The translations under genes and the position numbers were made by a program. Positions 44,305-55,450 of a DNA stretch of 64,000 bases are shown here, piece by piece; the first letter of the stretch is position 1; the number at the start of each line of letters is the position of its first letter. The stretch lies in assembly GCF_030272615.1 (NCBI RefSeq), contig NC_081413.1:722141649-722205648 (forward strand). Reading direction: 5' to 3'. The notes under the pieces were generated by a model that worked only from the letters and a program-made list of their open reading frames with translations, had not been told where the DNA came from and did no database searches. This stretch comes from Cryptomeria japonica. Lineage: Eukaryota; Streptophyta; Pinopsida; Cupressales; Cupressaceae.

Positions 44305-46004
44305 TTATTTGTATTATGTATTAGGTTTTTAAAGTGACTTTTTTTTGTATCATCAACATAGAAAGTTTTTTATAAAAAAATCTCTTAGGATGATATTAGA
44401 AAGTTTTACATAGACATTTTCTAGTTTAGTAATTTTTAGAAATTTTGAAGTCATCACTAAGGGGAACAACTTTATCAATCTTGTATCACTTTATGCACAC
44501 ACAAAGGTGGTAAATAGTTTTATCAATTTAAAAGGAAAAGGAGTGTATGTTTGATGTTTAAGCACAAACAACATAGAGCCCCTTAGTAAACATGGTGTTT
44601 CCACAATCATTTTTCTCATCTTAATAATGGATCACAAAGTGTGGTTTTGAAACATTATGTGAAAAATACTTACAATATTATTTCTAGAAGTATAAAACTT
44701 TATAAGACCCCTTCATAAACTTATATGACTTCTCTTTGTTGTGTGTAAGACTAATATAGACAACTTAAGAATTGCTTTATATGGTGAACAATTTGTCCTA
44801 TCGAGGCTCATTCTCATTAGTACACTACACCAAAGAATGACACGTGTCTATGAAGGTCGCATCTTTAATGGCTTTGGTGGGATTTCATTCTTGATACTAA
44901 GCTACTTATAATGTGTTTATAATTCCAAAGGATGATAATGATCCTTTGCCTTCTACATTATTTTTTTGTTAATATGGTTCTTGTTTTTTGCATCTTGATG
45001 ATTTTTATTGATATTTTATTAATGTTCACTACCAAGAGCCTATGTGCTTTAATGTATATAAAACCTCTTTTAGAATATTTTATTATTTGTGGTTTTGGCC
45101 TCATTTCCTTGATAACTTTAGCATTGAGCTTTGTGTCTTTTGTTAGTATTCTTATAAAAATAGTTATACATTTCATTCACCCAAATTTGGAGAAACTAAT
45201 GTTACAAAATTTTAATGCAAGGTTATTTCCATAATCAATTGAATTTTCCTTTGACATTAATATCATCTTATCTTCTTCATGACTAAAATAAGATACGAGA
45301 TGCATATTTATAAACTTGTGCTAGATGGATTCTTTTCTTACACAATTTTTTGGGTTTATGTAAATTGGGCCAATAAACAATATTAAATATAATGCAAAAT
45401 AAAAGAGGCAATAATAAAAATTTACAATAACACAAATAGACGGCGTGGTTCACCTAATGTGGCAAAAATATCCATCTACTTTCTTTTTATTATCCAACAA
45501 AGAGAAAATTGCAATATGACAATAATTCACATTTCATAGCCACTTATTTATTGATCCTTTTTGGTGGTTTACAAAAGTCAATTTACATACCAAAATAATG
45601 ATTGACCCCTTTATTAAATAATGCACAATTTTTTTAGGGAAACACCCCCAAACCCTTACCATGGGCTCTACCCTCAAAATCTATTGTGGGGCTCTATCCC
45701 CTTGCACTACCCCATAATATATTTGGGAGATAAATGTGGCTAAAAAATCACCAAAATTTAAGCCTAATAGCATGATCAGCCACCACATACCAACACCAAC
45801 TTAGTTTCTCAAAACTTAACTACAATGACATATCTAGGGGAAACCAAGTAAAGATAGATGTTAGAGATTTTATCAAATATAATTTGGGGAACTTTGTAAT
45901 ATGTAGTTCCTTCCTCTTAGAGATAAAAAATATTAATGAGGTGTAATGGACAATAATAGTGAAATTTTTAGGCTATTACTTCAAGAACCTTGCTTTGATA
46001 CGAA
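44305..46004. other. AT-rich stretch without recognised features
   Basis: No coding, RNA or repeat structure recognised. A hydrophobic AT-driven frame at 44932-45234 is not protein-like. Confidence 0.6.
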
Positions 46005-46880
46005 TTGATAAACACACCATGGGACCAAGAGAGGGGGTGAATCAGTTTGGACCTTAAACTACTTTACTTATGATCTATCAAATTCAAAGAAAAATTAACT
46101 TATTATTGCAATTATGAAACATGAAAGCATAAAGCACAATAACTACATGAACACCAATATTTTTACGTGGAAAATCCAAACTAGGAAAAACACACTGAGA
46201 ACTATCTCAATATATGATAATTAGAGAACAATGTTTAAGCTAGAGGCCCTGGGATGACTTGTCAAGCTAAGACACACAACCTTAGGGAAAGATACAAAAG
46301 GGACTTGTAAACATTTTAGATCACTTCCTGAGGGAAAGATAAAATACTTCTAATAGAAAGACACCAATAGGGTTGAAATGTAAATAACCACATCAAATAA
46401 AATGTTGATCATAATTCACAAATCAAAACACACTAGAAATTGTCTTCATTGTTGCTTTGATACACTTCCAAACCACTATACTATTTCACATTTGGTTTTC
46501 ACAACATAAGAAACTCTCATCATGTTCCCATAATGATTCAATCCTTTATATACCAAGTGCAACCTTAGTGACATCAATTAGTTCAGCCTAATTAGATGCA
46601 ACATGTAAATAAAAATAGTCAGCCCAAAAAAACTCCAATGCAATGCAAAAGGAAAAATGAGATGTGCGAGGCATCACACCATGTTGGTACACCTTCCTAT
46701 TTGTCTAAAAATATCACCCAACTATTTGTATGCTACTGCATAGACCAAAACATTATAGGTTAGGTGCGATAGATAATACTATCAAAGTGCACTACCACAA
46801 CTTTTCACAAGCTTCAATGTGGACCACTGAGAGTACTTGTGAATGCCTAAGATAACATCAACAAATATCCACAATATTGG
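46005..46880 (-). repeat. LTR-like fragment related to solo LTR 1
   Basis: GGGACCAAGAGAGGGGGTG followed by AATCAGT, and further on ACGTGGAAAATCCAAACTAGG, correspond to GATCCAAGAACACTGAGAGG/GGTGAATCAGTG and ACGTGGAAAACTCGGAAAGGG in solo LTR 1. More diverged; boundaries and target duplication not determinable. Orientation inferred from solo LTR 1. Confidence 0.45.
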
Positions 46881-47222
46881 TGCAGGAGCACCTAGGACTT
46901 AGGCTAGTAGTCTTTTCTCAATTTTGGCTTGTACTGACCCTATCCAAGTCAGGTAGTGAATAAGGACTCCAGGAGGGTCCAAGAGTGAGTGTTTTAGAGT
47001 CAATGTAGGCCTAGGATTGAGTTAGTTCTTCTTAGGTTTGCCTTTTGTGCATAAATAGTGGTTTGAGTAGGTAGTTGACCTTCTTGATGGTCAAAAGTGT
47101 CAAAAATTGGTATAGGCATTAGGGAGGGTTAAATTAGTCTTAAACATGTCTTAAAATTCATGAGTGATGACTTAGAATAGGTCTCATAGGTTGAGAAGGC
47201 CAAAAAGTGCAAAAGGGCAAAG

Positions 47223-47244
47223 AAAAGTTGTCATGACAACTTTT
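47223..47244. repeat. Perfect 22-bp palindrome
   Basis: Half-site AAAAGTTGTCA followed without spacer by its exact reverse complement. It stands in non-coding sequence of unknown origin. Confidence 0.8.
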
Positions 47245-50200
47245 GTCCTAATTTGATTAGCGATGGAGTTAGGGATTGTCCAACGCCCTAGAAAGAATCC
47301 AAACATGGTAAATTCTATAAGAACCCTCTCTTGCATGGTTACCAAGGTTGGAGACTTTGTTTGTAAGTTTAACAATCTGAAACTACTCATTGTAAATTCT
47401 ATAAGAACCCTCTCTAGGGACTTCAAGATAGATCATTATAAGCCTTCTGAGACAACTACAAATATATTCCACACATCCCCACACATCTACATGATCCCTT
47501 AACTATCCCATTGTAATTTCATTGTGCCAAACCACATTCAAACCAAGGAATGTAACCAAGTTCCACATCTAGATTGACAAGTTTGACAATAATGACAAGT
47601 ACTCATATTTGCAACTGATAATTCTCAAATAGTTCTAAGTAAATTAAAATAAATCTAAATAATATAATATAGTATATATTACTTTTTTAATATTATTATA
47701 TTGATTATAATATTGTAATAAAATAATGTAATATGGATGCAATATCATTTTTTGTTAGTAAACTACTTGAAAAAAATTAGCTTGGATTGAGCCAAAGAGG
47801 ACACCAAAGTGACGACTTCTTCCTAGGGCCTTAATGCCCTCCTCCATTAAGACAATAAAAACCTAAATTAATGCATAAAATAAAGGCTTTACGACCCTAT
47901 ACCTTTTTTATCATGTGACCATAGGACCATCTCATTATCCTTGTTGTAACCTAGAGGAACCTTCCCCTTCTTTCTAACCACAATGATTCATTCTTTAAAA
48001 TTGTAAGGACCATGAGAAGGGAATGAAGATAAATTTGTTGAGGGATAGGTAGGAGACTTTTCAAGTGATACGGTTGTAAAGTAATCCTAGACTTTTATTG
48101 TTTGAGTTAAATCACCCACCATCCTATAAGAAGACTTCTTACATCTAGCAATGAATTGAAAAGATTGAGACCTAGGAGGAATCTCTAAAGTAACTAAAAA
48201 ATTACTATCAAAGGAATTAGAAGAGAAAAAAATAATATAGGTATCACCATGTGAATCCATAACAACCTTAATAAATTGATGCATATGCCCAACCCTAACC
48301 CACTTAATAGTTAGCCTATGTCAAGGAACCTAGTGAGTAAATTTATGGAATTTTTTTATTAAATGTATATTAAGAAAACAAGATTTTCATCAAAAGGGAA
48401 AATGTTTATCATTGACTTGCTGTATCCAAATCCTATTCCCCAATTTTATTGCCCTCTTTAGGCAATTTTTTGTAAAATCCATAATCAAAATTTTAACATT
48501 AATGAAATATGTGAACTGTTTGTCTAGATTTGAGATAACAATACACTTTCCTAGGGAATCTTCAATGGACAAAAGACTTGAGTATAATGATAGAATTATA
48601 GGGATACATTAGGGAGATAGAAAGATAAATTCATAAAGGATTAAAATCAAGAAACCAAAGAGTCAGTCCTAAATATGCTCTGTCTCAGAAATAGTGACCA
48701 CTATTACGTAGAATATCCATGTTTGAATGGGAATTGAACATCATCAAGAACCATCCTTTAATGCAACGAAAAATGGAAAAAACCTCTTTCACAAGTAGTT
48801 TTCAATCAAGGGTTAGCTAGTAATTTAAGTTTTCTAATTTGGGCTAATATTTTAAAAATATACAAGCCAAAACTACTTCTTGTCACTAGACTTTAGCCTT
48901 ACACACCTCATCACCAAAATCCACCATAAGCATGTGATCTAGTTTGAAATTAACGTTATCGAGAACTATCTAAAAACCCAAACCAAGGTTGAGCTAAGGA
49001 ACTGAACCTATATTTTTTTCACCATTAAAAACCTTAGATAACACATCATCTATAACATGATATGAGAGGGAAGCAATGAGTGAAGTTAGACTAGAAGATT
49101 TAAAAATTCTCAAGCCTACCACCACCATTATATCATACTTCTTGTTATTTGAGGACTTTACATGCCTTGGTTGTGAGGCTATAAGGGAATCTTTGAATAA
49201 TATAGGGCAATCCAAACTACCTATAAAGTCTCCAAAGGTGCATTCAAATTGTGTTATAATCAAAAGGAACAAGCATTGTGTAGGATTTCTAGAGATGTGC
49301 AAGCTTTTGGGAGTGACATTTTTAAACCTAATATAAATATTGCATGTGTATTGACGAATATTTTTTATTCATTTATTGATTACATGACAATATTATATCT
49401 ATAAAAAATGAGGGTGGTACAAAGACACATTGATAAAATCTAATTGGACTATTGACAAATTAAAGAAAAAATATCAAAAGCACCAAGCCTATCAAAGTTG
49501 AAGTAGCTAAACTAAACCAAATGGAGCAAGATATTTGTCATTTGGAATTCTCCAAACAATTTTGAGGTAAACATATTCAATTAGCTCCCAACCACTAATA
49601 ATTTCTTCTTCTTCTTCTAGAGGGTTGTATAGAGGTTGATACAAATAGCTCAAAGAGATAGTAAACTCTAGGTGAGGAAACTTTCTTGATTTAGGGCAAC
49701 ATGGATCACCTCTCCACCCATGAAAAGAGGTAGAGGGTGTGTGGTAGGGTTTGTCCCAACCTCCATAAGCACCAATATTACTAGAAGATAAAAGTTGATA
49801 TCCATGATTATTACGAGAAAATGATCCACTATAATACCTCATAGGTTGGCTACACCCACATGTGTGACCTTGCTGATGAGAAAGAGATTAGGAAAAATAT
49901 CAATAGTGTAGGAGGCATTCGCAATGACGTAGTATCTCTCAAAGTTGAGAGACTTCAACTGTAAATTTATGAGCTTACAAGTGAACTTGAGTAACTACAC
50001 TAGAGAAAATCACGACTTTAGTATACAGAGAATAATAGGGATTAGTATAATAACAATTGAAAATATTTATTGTAAAAACTAGAAGATAGTTAAGCTTCAT
50101 GGGAGGTTTTCCAAAGGCAAGCTTTCTACATCACGGGACCAATTCTATCTCATGATTATGAAATTTTTTACCTTGGTAGATTTAAAGTCTATTAATATTA

Positions 50201-50995
50201 TCATTTACCTTTTCTAAACCACTTACGTCACTATTATTTGATTTTTGTTCCATTTTCTATTTAATTAACTTGAAAACACATTTAAACATGTTTTTAAAGT
50301 GGCCACGACCCAAGATAGGAAGCCCATCCCTCCCCATCAAGGCCTTATATTCCACTTATAAAATTTTCATTTTGTCATATGCCCTCCTAAGCATGTTGTT
50401 GTTACGAAAGCCCCATGCTTCGACTCTCCCCCAACTATGACTATTTTTTAATACCCTGGCCCTAGTAAACATAAGCATCTACATATCTCTATTGTCGCTA
50501 AAATACCCTCTTGACCAGGTGCCCCTAGCAGCCCCCACCCATGGCATTATTGTAGAAGGCCTTTGCATCCTAAAGCAACCTGCAACCACCCCCGATGTGG
50601 GCAAAAAAGGAAACTCAAGAAACCTACCCCAATGGTTAAAACACCCAAGACTCACATAGCCATTTAGGTAATTTTTAGTGATGTGGAGGCGGATATAGGT
50701 GAAGAAGATAGTATAAGTGGGAGTTCCAACACTAGGAACTCTAACAGATTGGCATGGCACATGATTGACAAAGGGGGAGGAAAGAAACTAGTGGATTATG
50801 AAGAATATTCGAAGGAAGATGATAATGTTACCAATGATGGTGATTCTACTAATCATGGCGACATGTGGAAGGAAGAAACATTGACTAAGCTCACCAACAA
50901 CAATTCACACACATAGCTAATATTGTACAAATTGATATGGTGGACTTTGCTCAAGAGCATCTACCAAAGGAAGAAGACACTCATCAAGGGGGTAG
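47245..50995. other. Old repeat-like sequence, nothing identified
   Basis: Contains a duplicated 24-bp segment starting GTAAATTCTATAAGAACCCT (about 47310 and 47391) and several minus-strand frames of 60-111 codons (for example 49842-49507, Gly/Tyr-rich then acidic). None could be tied to a family. Probably eroded retroelement sequence. Confidence 0.4.
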
Positions 50996-51737
50996 AGACT
51001 CTTTCGTTGTTTTGAAATTGTTGCTTATGGCCGCACAAACCCAACGATTATTACTATAATCAAAAACATAATCATAAATGATTTTAGATAATAGTCATGC
51101 AATCTCTTTAAAATAACTCTACAAATAAAAAATAAATTATGCAAATAAAATTAAATAAATCTAAATAGTTGTAAAGCAAAATAAAATAACTCATATTAAA
51201 TAAAACAATTTAACAGTTTGAAGATCAAACCCAGAATAAAAAGATTACGAAATTGCCCTAAGATTATATAGGGAAAATCCAAAATTTCTAGAGTCCATGA
51301 AATGGAAATAGAGAAGACTAAAAGTTATTAGACTAAAACATTAATAGTTAGAAATAAACTTGTTATTTCTGGAATTCCAGTATAGACTCTTTCATTGTTT
51401 TGAAATTGTTGCTTATGGCCGCACAAACCCAACAATTATTACTATAATCAAAAACATAATCATAAATGATTTTAGATAATCGTCATGCAATCTCTTTAAA
51501 ATAACTCTACAAATAAAAAATAAATTATGCAAATAAAATTAAATAAATCTAAATAGTTGTAAAGCAAAATAAAATAACTCATATTAAATAAAACAATTTA
51601 ACAGTTTGAAGATCAAACCTAGAATAAAAAGATTACGAAATTGCCCTAAGATTATATAGGGAAAATCCAAAATTTCTAGAGTCCATGAAATGGAAATAGA
51701 GAAGGCTAAAAGTTATTAGACTAAAACATTAATAGTA
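50996..51737 (+). repeat. 388-bp tandem duplication
   Basis: The segment starting AGACTCTTTCGTTG at 50996 is repeated from 51384 (AGACTCTTTCATTG). About 350 bp are shared with only about five differences; the first copy carries an extra 34 bp at its end. Recent tandem duplication or assembly artefact. No coding content. Confidence 0.85.
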
Positions 51738-52559
51738 ATGAAACTTAAACCTCCTAACCTGGTCAAAAATGAGTTTTGGCAAAGGCTATTGTTGTCACCT
51801 CTTAGAGGAGGGAGGACCTAAGAGGAAGGGAGGATTAACCCCTTCGAGAATGAAGGAGATGAAAGGCACAACAAACAAGACAAAGGCTAGAAAGATTGTT
51901 CTCCATCATGTCTCATAAATGTATTAGAAAGTTGGAAGATATCCACCAAATTTTTAGGAAAAGCCATCGATAACAATGACTCTAAACCTGAAGAAAACTA
52001 AAAAATAGAAGACTACTAAAAGAAAACATCACTGTTAAAATGGAAGACTACAAAATAGGAACCACATCTGATAGGAAAAAGAAGACTTCATGATTTAATA
52101 GGTGCTGCTAACTTTGGTAATCATTCCACCAAGGATTAAATGTTTTCAACTGCTATAAAAGCAATGCTTGAAAAGATTTTAAAATTAGCCTCCCTTTGCC
52201 AACCAATGGAGGCGGAAAAATTGTTTTTTATTTTAAAATCAACCTCCCTTTTCATCATAGTTAAGAAAATGTTGCCATATCACCCTCAAGAAAAGTCCTT
52301 TTATTTTTCCTTGATTAAATGCTAAGAGGTCGATTTAAAATGGTCGTTGGCTTTAGGATTGAAGACTATACATTTTGAATTTCAAAAAGAAAATCCATCC
52401 TAAAAGAGTCATTCAGATCCATGATCATTCCGAAAACAACTATCTTTTTGAGAACTCCATGATTTGATAAATTTCTCATAATATCCATTAGCACCTCAAT
52501 TTGCTAGAAAATATGCCATTACATTTGCTTCTCTATAAATATCGTTAATCGTGAAGGCT
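51738..52559. other. No recognised gene
   Basis: Sequence downstream (on the minus strand) of the LINE RNase H. It may be LINE 3' sequence, but no clear tail or duplication was found. Confidence 0.4.
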
Positions 52560-53056
52560 TCAAATTCTTTAAGAAAATTTGTTTCTCTACTTAAGAATGA
52601 GTTGAGTCTCCAATTAGGAGTAATACAAGACCTAAGAGCATTGATAATAATTGTTGAGTCTCCTTCGATTTGAATCTTTTTAAGATCAAGTTCTCTACAA
52701 GTTTTAAGACTTCAATAGCTACTTGAATTTCTGCCACATTATTTGTATCCTATATTAATGATTTAGCTATCTTAGCTAAAAACCGTCCATTTGAAGAATG
52801 AATGATGCAACCTACCCTTGAGACCCCAAGGTTTCCTCTAGAGGCCCCATCAAAATTTAGTTTATGCCAACTAGCTTTCGGAGGAAGCCATTTTGCTTTC
52901 TTTCTTTGATCTATTGTCTCCTCTCCCCCCTTCCCAACAAAGGGATGAATCTTTAAACCATACCAATTTTCTCTCATCTTACTGTCCCAACAAAAAAATT
53001 GTGTGTTTTTTTGAAAGTTGAGATGAGAGTCCAATGTAAACTACCTCCACAATTGT
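52560..53056 (-). pseudogene. LINE RNase H (minus strand)
   Basis: KMRENWYGLKIHPFVGKGGE leads to RNase H: WHKLNFDGASRGNLGVSRVG (first catalytic Asp present at about 52860), SSNGRFLAKIAKSL, a stop, then DTNNVAEIQVAIEVLK, EGDSTIII in another frame and IYREANVMAYFLAN near 52550. Homologous to the LINE at 24.2-24.6 kb. Its upstream zinc region lies at 55.0-55.4 kb, beyond the inserted family H unit. Confidence 0.78.
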
Positions 53057-53071
53057 AGCTTCCAATTTGTT
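53057..53071. repeat. Target-site duplication of family H insertion, left copy
   Basis: AGCTTCCAATTTGTT here and at 54991-55005. Left copy follows the A-rich tail end of the insert (minus strand). LINE coding resumes with NKLEA on both sides. Confidence 0.8.
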
Positions 53072-54990
53072 TTTTATTAGAAAGCAGCCAAAACCGAGGG
53101 CTGACCTGAGAGAAACAAACAAACCATTACCAGCACACACACCGTAGAAATGCGGCGGTCAGCCAACCCCAACTCTAATAATCAAAAACAAAAACTGCCT
53201 GTCGCTATTGGATAACCCAAGATTGACACCAATCTTGTCCAATAAGCGCCATAACCAGCAGTTACCCATCATAATGTCATAACAATAATAACTGTTAAGA
53301 GTGGCAGTATTACTATGAAAACCAGCGTTCCAGTGACAGAAACTAAAGCAAAAAAGAAGGAAAACAACCGTACAACTTAATTATTAACATCCACGTGCTT
53401 GGAGACCATGAGCCAGTCTAGTCATCAGCTAGGAACTGAAACAGTTCCTTAGTGGTGTTGCTGCCCATTCCTTTCGGGTTTGCTTTGTCTTGGTGAAGCA
53501 AGCATAAAGAGGTAGCAGACGAGTGCATAACTTTGACGACGAATTTCCCAATATTGTTGACATAGGACTCCAGGTGCTCCATCTTTTTCTTAACACCCTT
53601 AAGATCTTTAGAGATAGCCTTGCAACCCACACACTGCTCCTCTTTCTTCTCCCCCTCATCCACAACAGTCTTCCTGCCATCAGAGTGTCTACCATCGTCC
53701 TCTGAGGTGTGGGGCAGGGGAGAGATGGAACGAGGGGAGGTGTCCTTGATATCCTCCGTGATTGTCTCCGAGTCGGGGACGTTGGTGCCAAAATTAGTGG
53801 AATCTGAGTCCTCTGTGGCCTCCAAAGCCTCCTCCCCCTTCTCACTTTTCGCTTTCTCAAAGTCCTCCTCCTCATCGTCGACATGATGCTTTCTCACGAC
53901 CATTTGCTTCATCTTGGATTTGTTTCCGTGGGATCTACAAGGGGTGATGCCCTCCTCAACATTAGACTCAACAAGGGGGGTTTTGGGCTCCTTTTTTGGT
54001 TTCTTGGAGGTGGGTTTCACAACAGAAGGGTTGCTTTTATTTTTTTCCCCAATTTTAAGGGGACCAGGGGGACCTTGGTTAGGGGATTGACAAGGAGTCA
54101 TGGGCTTTTTCGAGGATTTCTTGGGTCCTTTTTTAGAGCCTGTAGGGGGACCCAGAATGGAGGGGGCGGGTTGAACCGAGGTAGGTTTAGGAGGGCAGAG
54201 GGCCTTATGAAAGTTGTAAAGCCTAAACATTAGCCCCTAGTGGAGGATGGTAAAATTACCCTCTTGGCTCATGCAATTGCAGACATCTTTAACAGTAGAC
54301 TCAAGAGCATGCAACAGGAAAAAAGGAAAAGAAATGGTGTCACGGTTACGAAAGTGGTTTAACAATGGAAAGTGGTAATAGTAGAACACTCCATACCTTC
54401 CCTCAAGGGTGAAGTATTTCATTATAACTTTGCAAACCTGATCCCACGGGTAGGGTAAACATTCCCTATTGAAGCCTCCGCGCATTCTGGTTGGTTCCTC
54501 GCCTTTTTTGAAGAAGCAGTTCATGTTGTTTTCGTCCACAACCCTACTTGTTTTCTTCCATTTCCTTCCTTCAGTGGAGAGGCCCGTAGCTTGGGCGATA
54601 ACTTCTTCATTGATTTCAAACGAAATGTCTCCCATGACCACCCTCCTATCCTTCCAACTATTGACAAATTGCATGGAGAGATTTTCGTTGAATCCCTTCG
54701 TGGCTTCCATGAACGGGATGATTCCTACTTCCTTAGCATACGTCCAGACACATGGGTCGTTGCGAAAACAGTCATCAATTATGTCCGGCTCCACTCGGAC
54801 TAAATCCGCTCCCATACTGGCTTCCTCCAGAGTGATGTTGAGATACAACGCAGACCTGAAAGGAAAATTGCAGAGAGGAGAAACAGAGCTGAAGTTAAGA
54901 AGAAAAAACGGTAATTAGCCATAATGAATTGCAAGGTGTAATAATGATTTTTGGTGTTGTTTCTAATTTGTTAATAATGATTTTTGGTGG
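53072..54990 (-). mobile_element. Family H retroelement: 1.9-kb ORF-only insertion in a LINE
   Basis: A unit with a short 5' leader, one long ORF, a roughly 340-bp 3' end and a tail ending TCTAATAAAAAAC (minus strand), flanked by 15-bp direct repeats. These are marks of target-primed reverse transcription. It carries no RT of its own, so it is either the 5'-truncated 3' part of a larger LINE or a separate ORF-bearing element moved by LINE machinery. The 5' edge is blurred by a short duplication of target-like sequence at 54940-54990. Confidence 0.65.
53418..54848 (-). CDS. Family H ORF, nearly intact copy 2
   Basis: About 476 codons with one in-frame TAG at 54239-54237 and no frameshift. The conserved start is probably the Met of MGADLVRVEP (about 54815), matching MGGNLNRNEP in copy 1; an ATG 11 codons upstream is possible. 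The N-terminal 200 residues are globular: FMEATKGFNENLSMQFVNSW, GDISFEINEEVIAQATGLST, EGRKWKK, YFTLEGRYGVFYYYHFPLLN then HFRNRDTISFPFFLLHALES. Then comes a Pro/Lys-rich basic stretch, an acidic Glu/Asp/Ser stretch, and a CxxC-containing possible coiled coil (CVGCKAISKDLKGVKKKMEH). This order (globular head, charged linker, C-terminal coil) could suit a nucleic-acid-binding or scaffold protein, but the function is unknown. Confidence 0.65.
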
Positions 54991-55005
54991 AGCTTCCAAT
55001 TTGTT
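54991..55005. repeat. Target-site duplication of family H insertion, right copy
   Basis: AGCTTCCAATTTGTT, identical to 53057-53071. A related segment (TTTCTAATTTGTTAATAATG) occurs about 33 bp upstream, so a small tandem duplication of target sequence accompanied or followed the insertion. Confidence 0.8.
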
Positions 55006-55450
55006 AATGATGCTTTCCCATGGTAATTTTTCCCCCATAAATATTCTTCTATTCTTTTACTTCCAAATTTCCCAAATAGTAATTGAAGGGGCAGAGATCC
55101 ATATTGAATGGAATATACTTGAAGAGTAAAGATTAGGCCAGCTTTTGAAAAGACTCAATATGTCATTAGACAGAGCAAAAATCCAACCTAGTTTAGCACA
55201 AAGTCATTGCAAACACTTAGAGGCAAAGGGACATGAAAGGAGAATGTGGTTAATTGATTCTTCTTCTCGCTCACATAAGACACATTTTGAAGGCCCTAAG
55301 AACCCAACCTTTTTGAACCATTCTGCTGTTAAGATTCTTCCTTATAGCATTGCCCATGCAAAAATACCTAGCTTTAGGAAGACATCTTTTATCCCAATAT
55401 AATGAAACAAGTATCTTAGTTTTTTTCTAAATTTCATTTATGGATTATAG
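55006..55450 (-). pseudogene. LINE zinc-binding region (minus strand)
   Basis: Read from 55450 down: GIKDVFLKLGIFAWAML, ILTAEWFKKVGFLGPSKCVL then CEREEESTNHILLSCPFASK, followed by ITIWEIWK and NRRIFMGEK. This is the zf-RVT-like region and what follows it in plant LINE ORF2, parallel to 23.7-24.0 kb. Stops are present. It connects to the RNase H at 53.0 kb when the family H unit is removed. Confidence 0.78.

Noticed and set aside
44932..45234. 100-codon hydrophobic ORF suggesting a membrane protein
   Set aside because: Explained by AT-rich codon composition; no homology, isolated, and an equally long ORF exists on the opposite strand.
49507..49842. 111-codon minus-strand ORF, Gly/Tyr-rich then acidic
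   Set aside because: No family recognised and no second copy in the window; kept only as part of the unassigned region.
53429..53884. Arg-rich minus-strand ORF and several plus-strand ORFs over the same stretch
   Set aside because: Shadows of the family H ORF in other frames; only the family H frame has a homologue at 9-10.5 kb.
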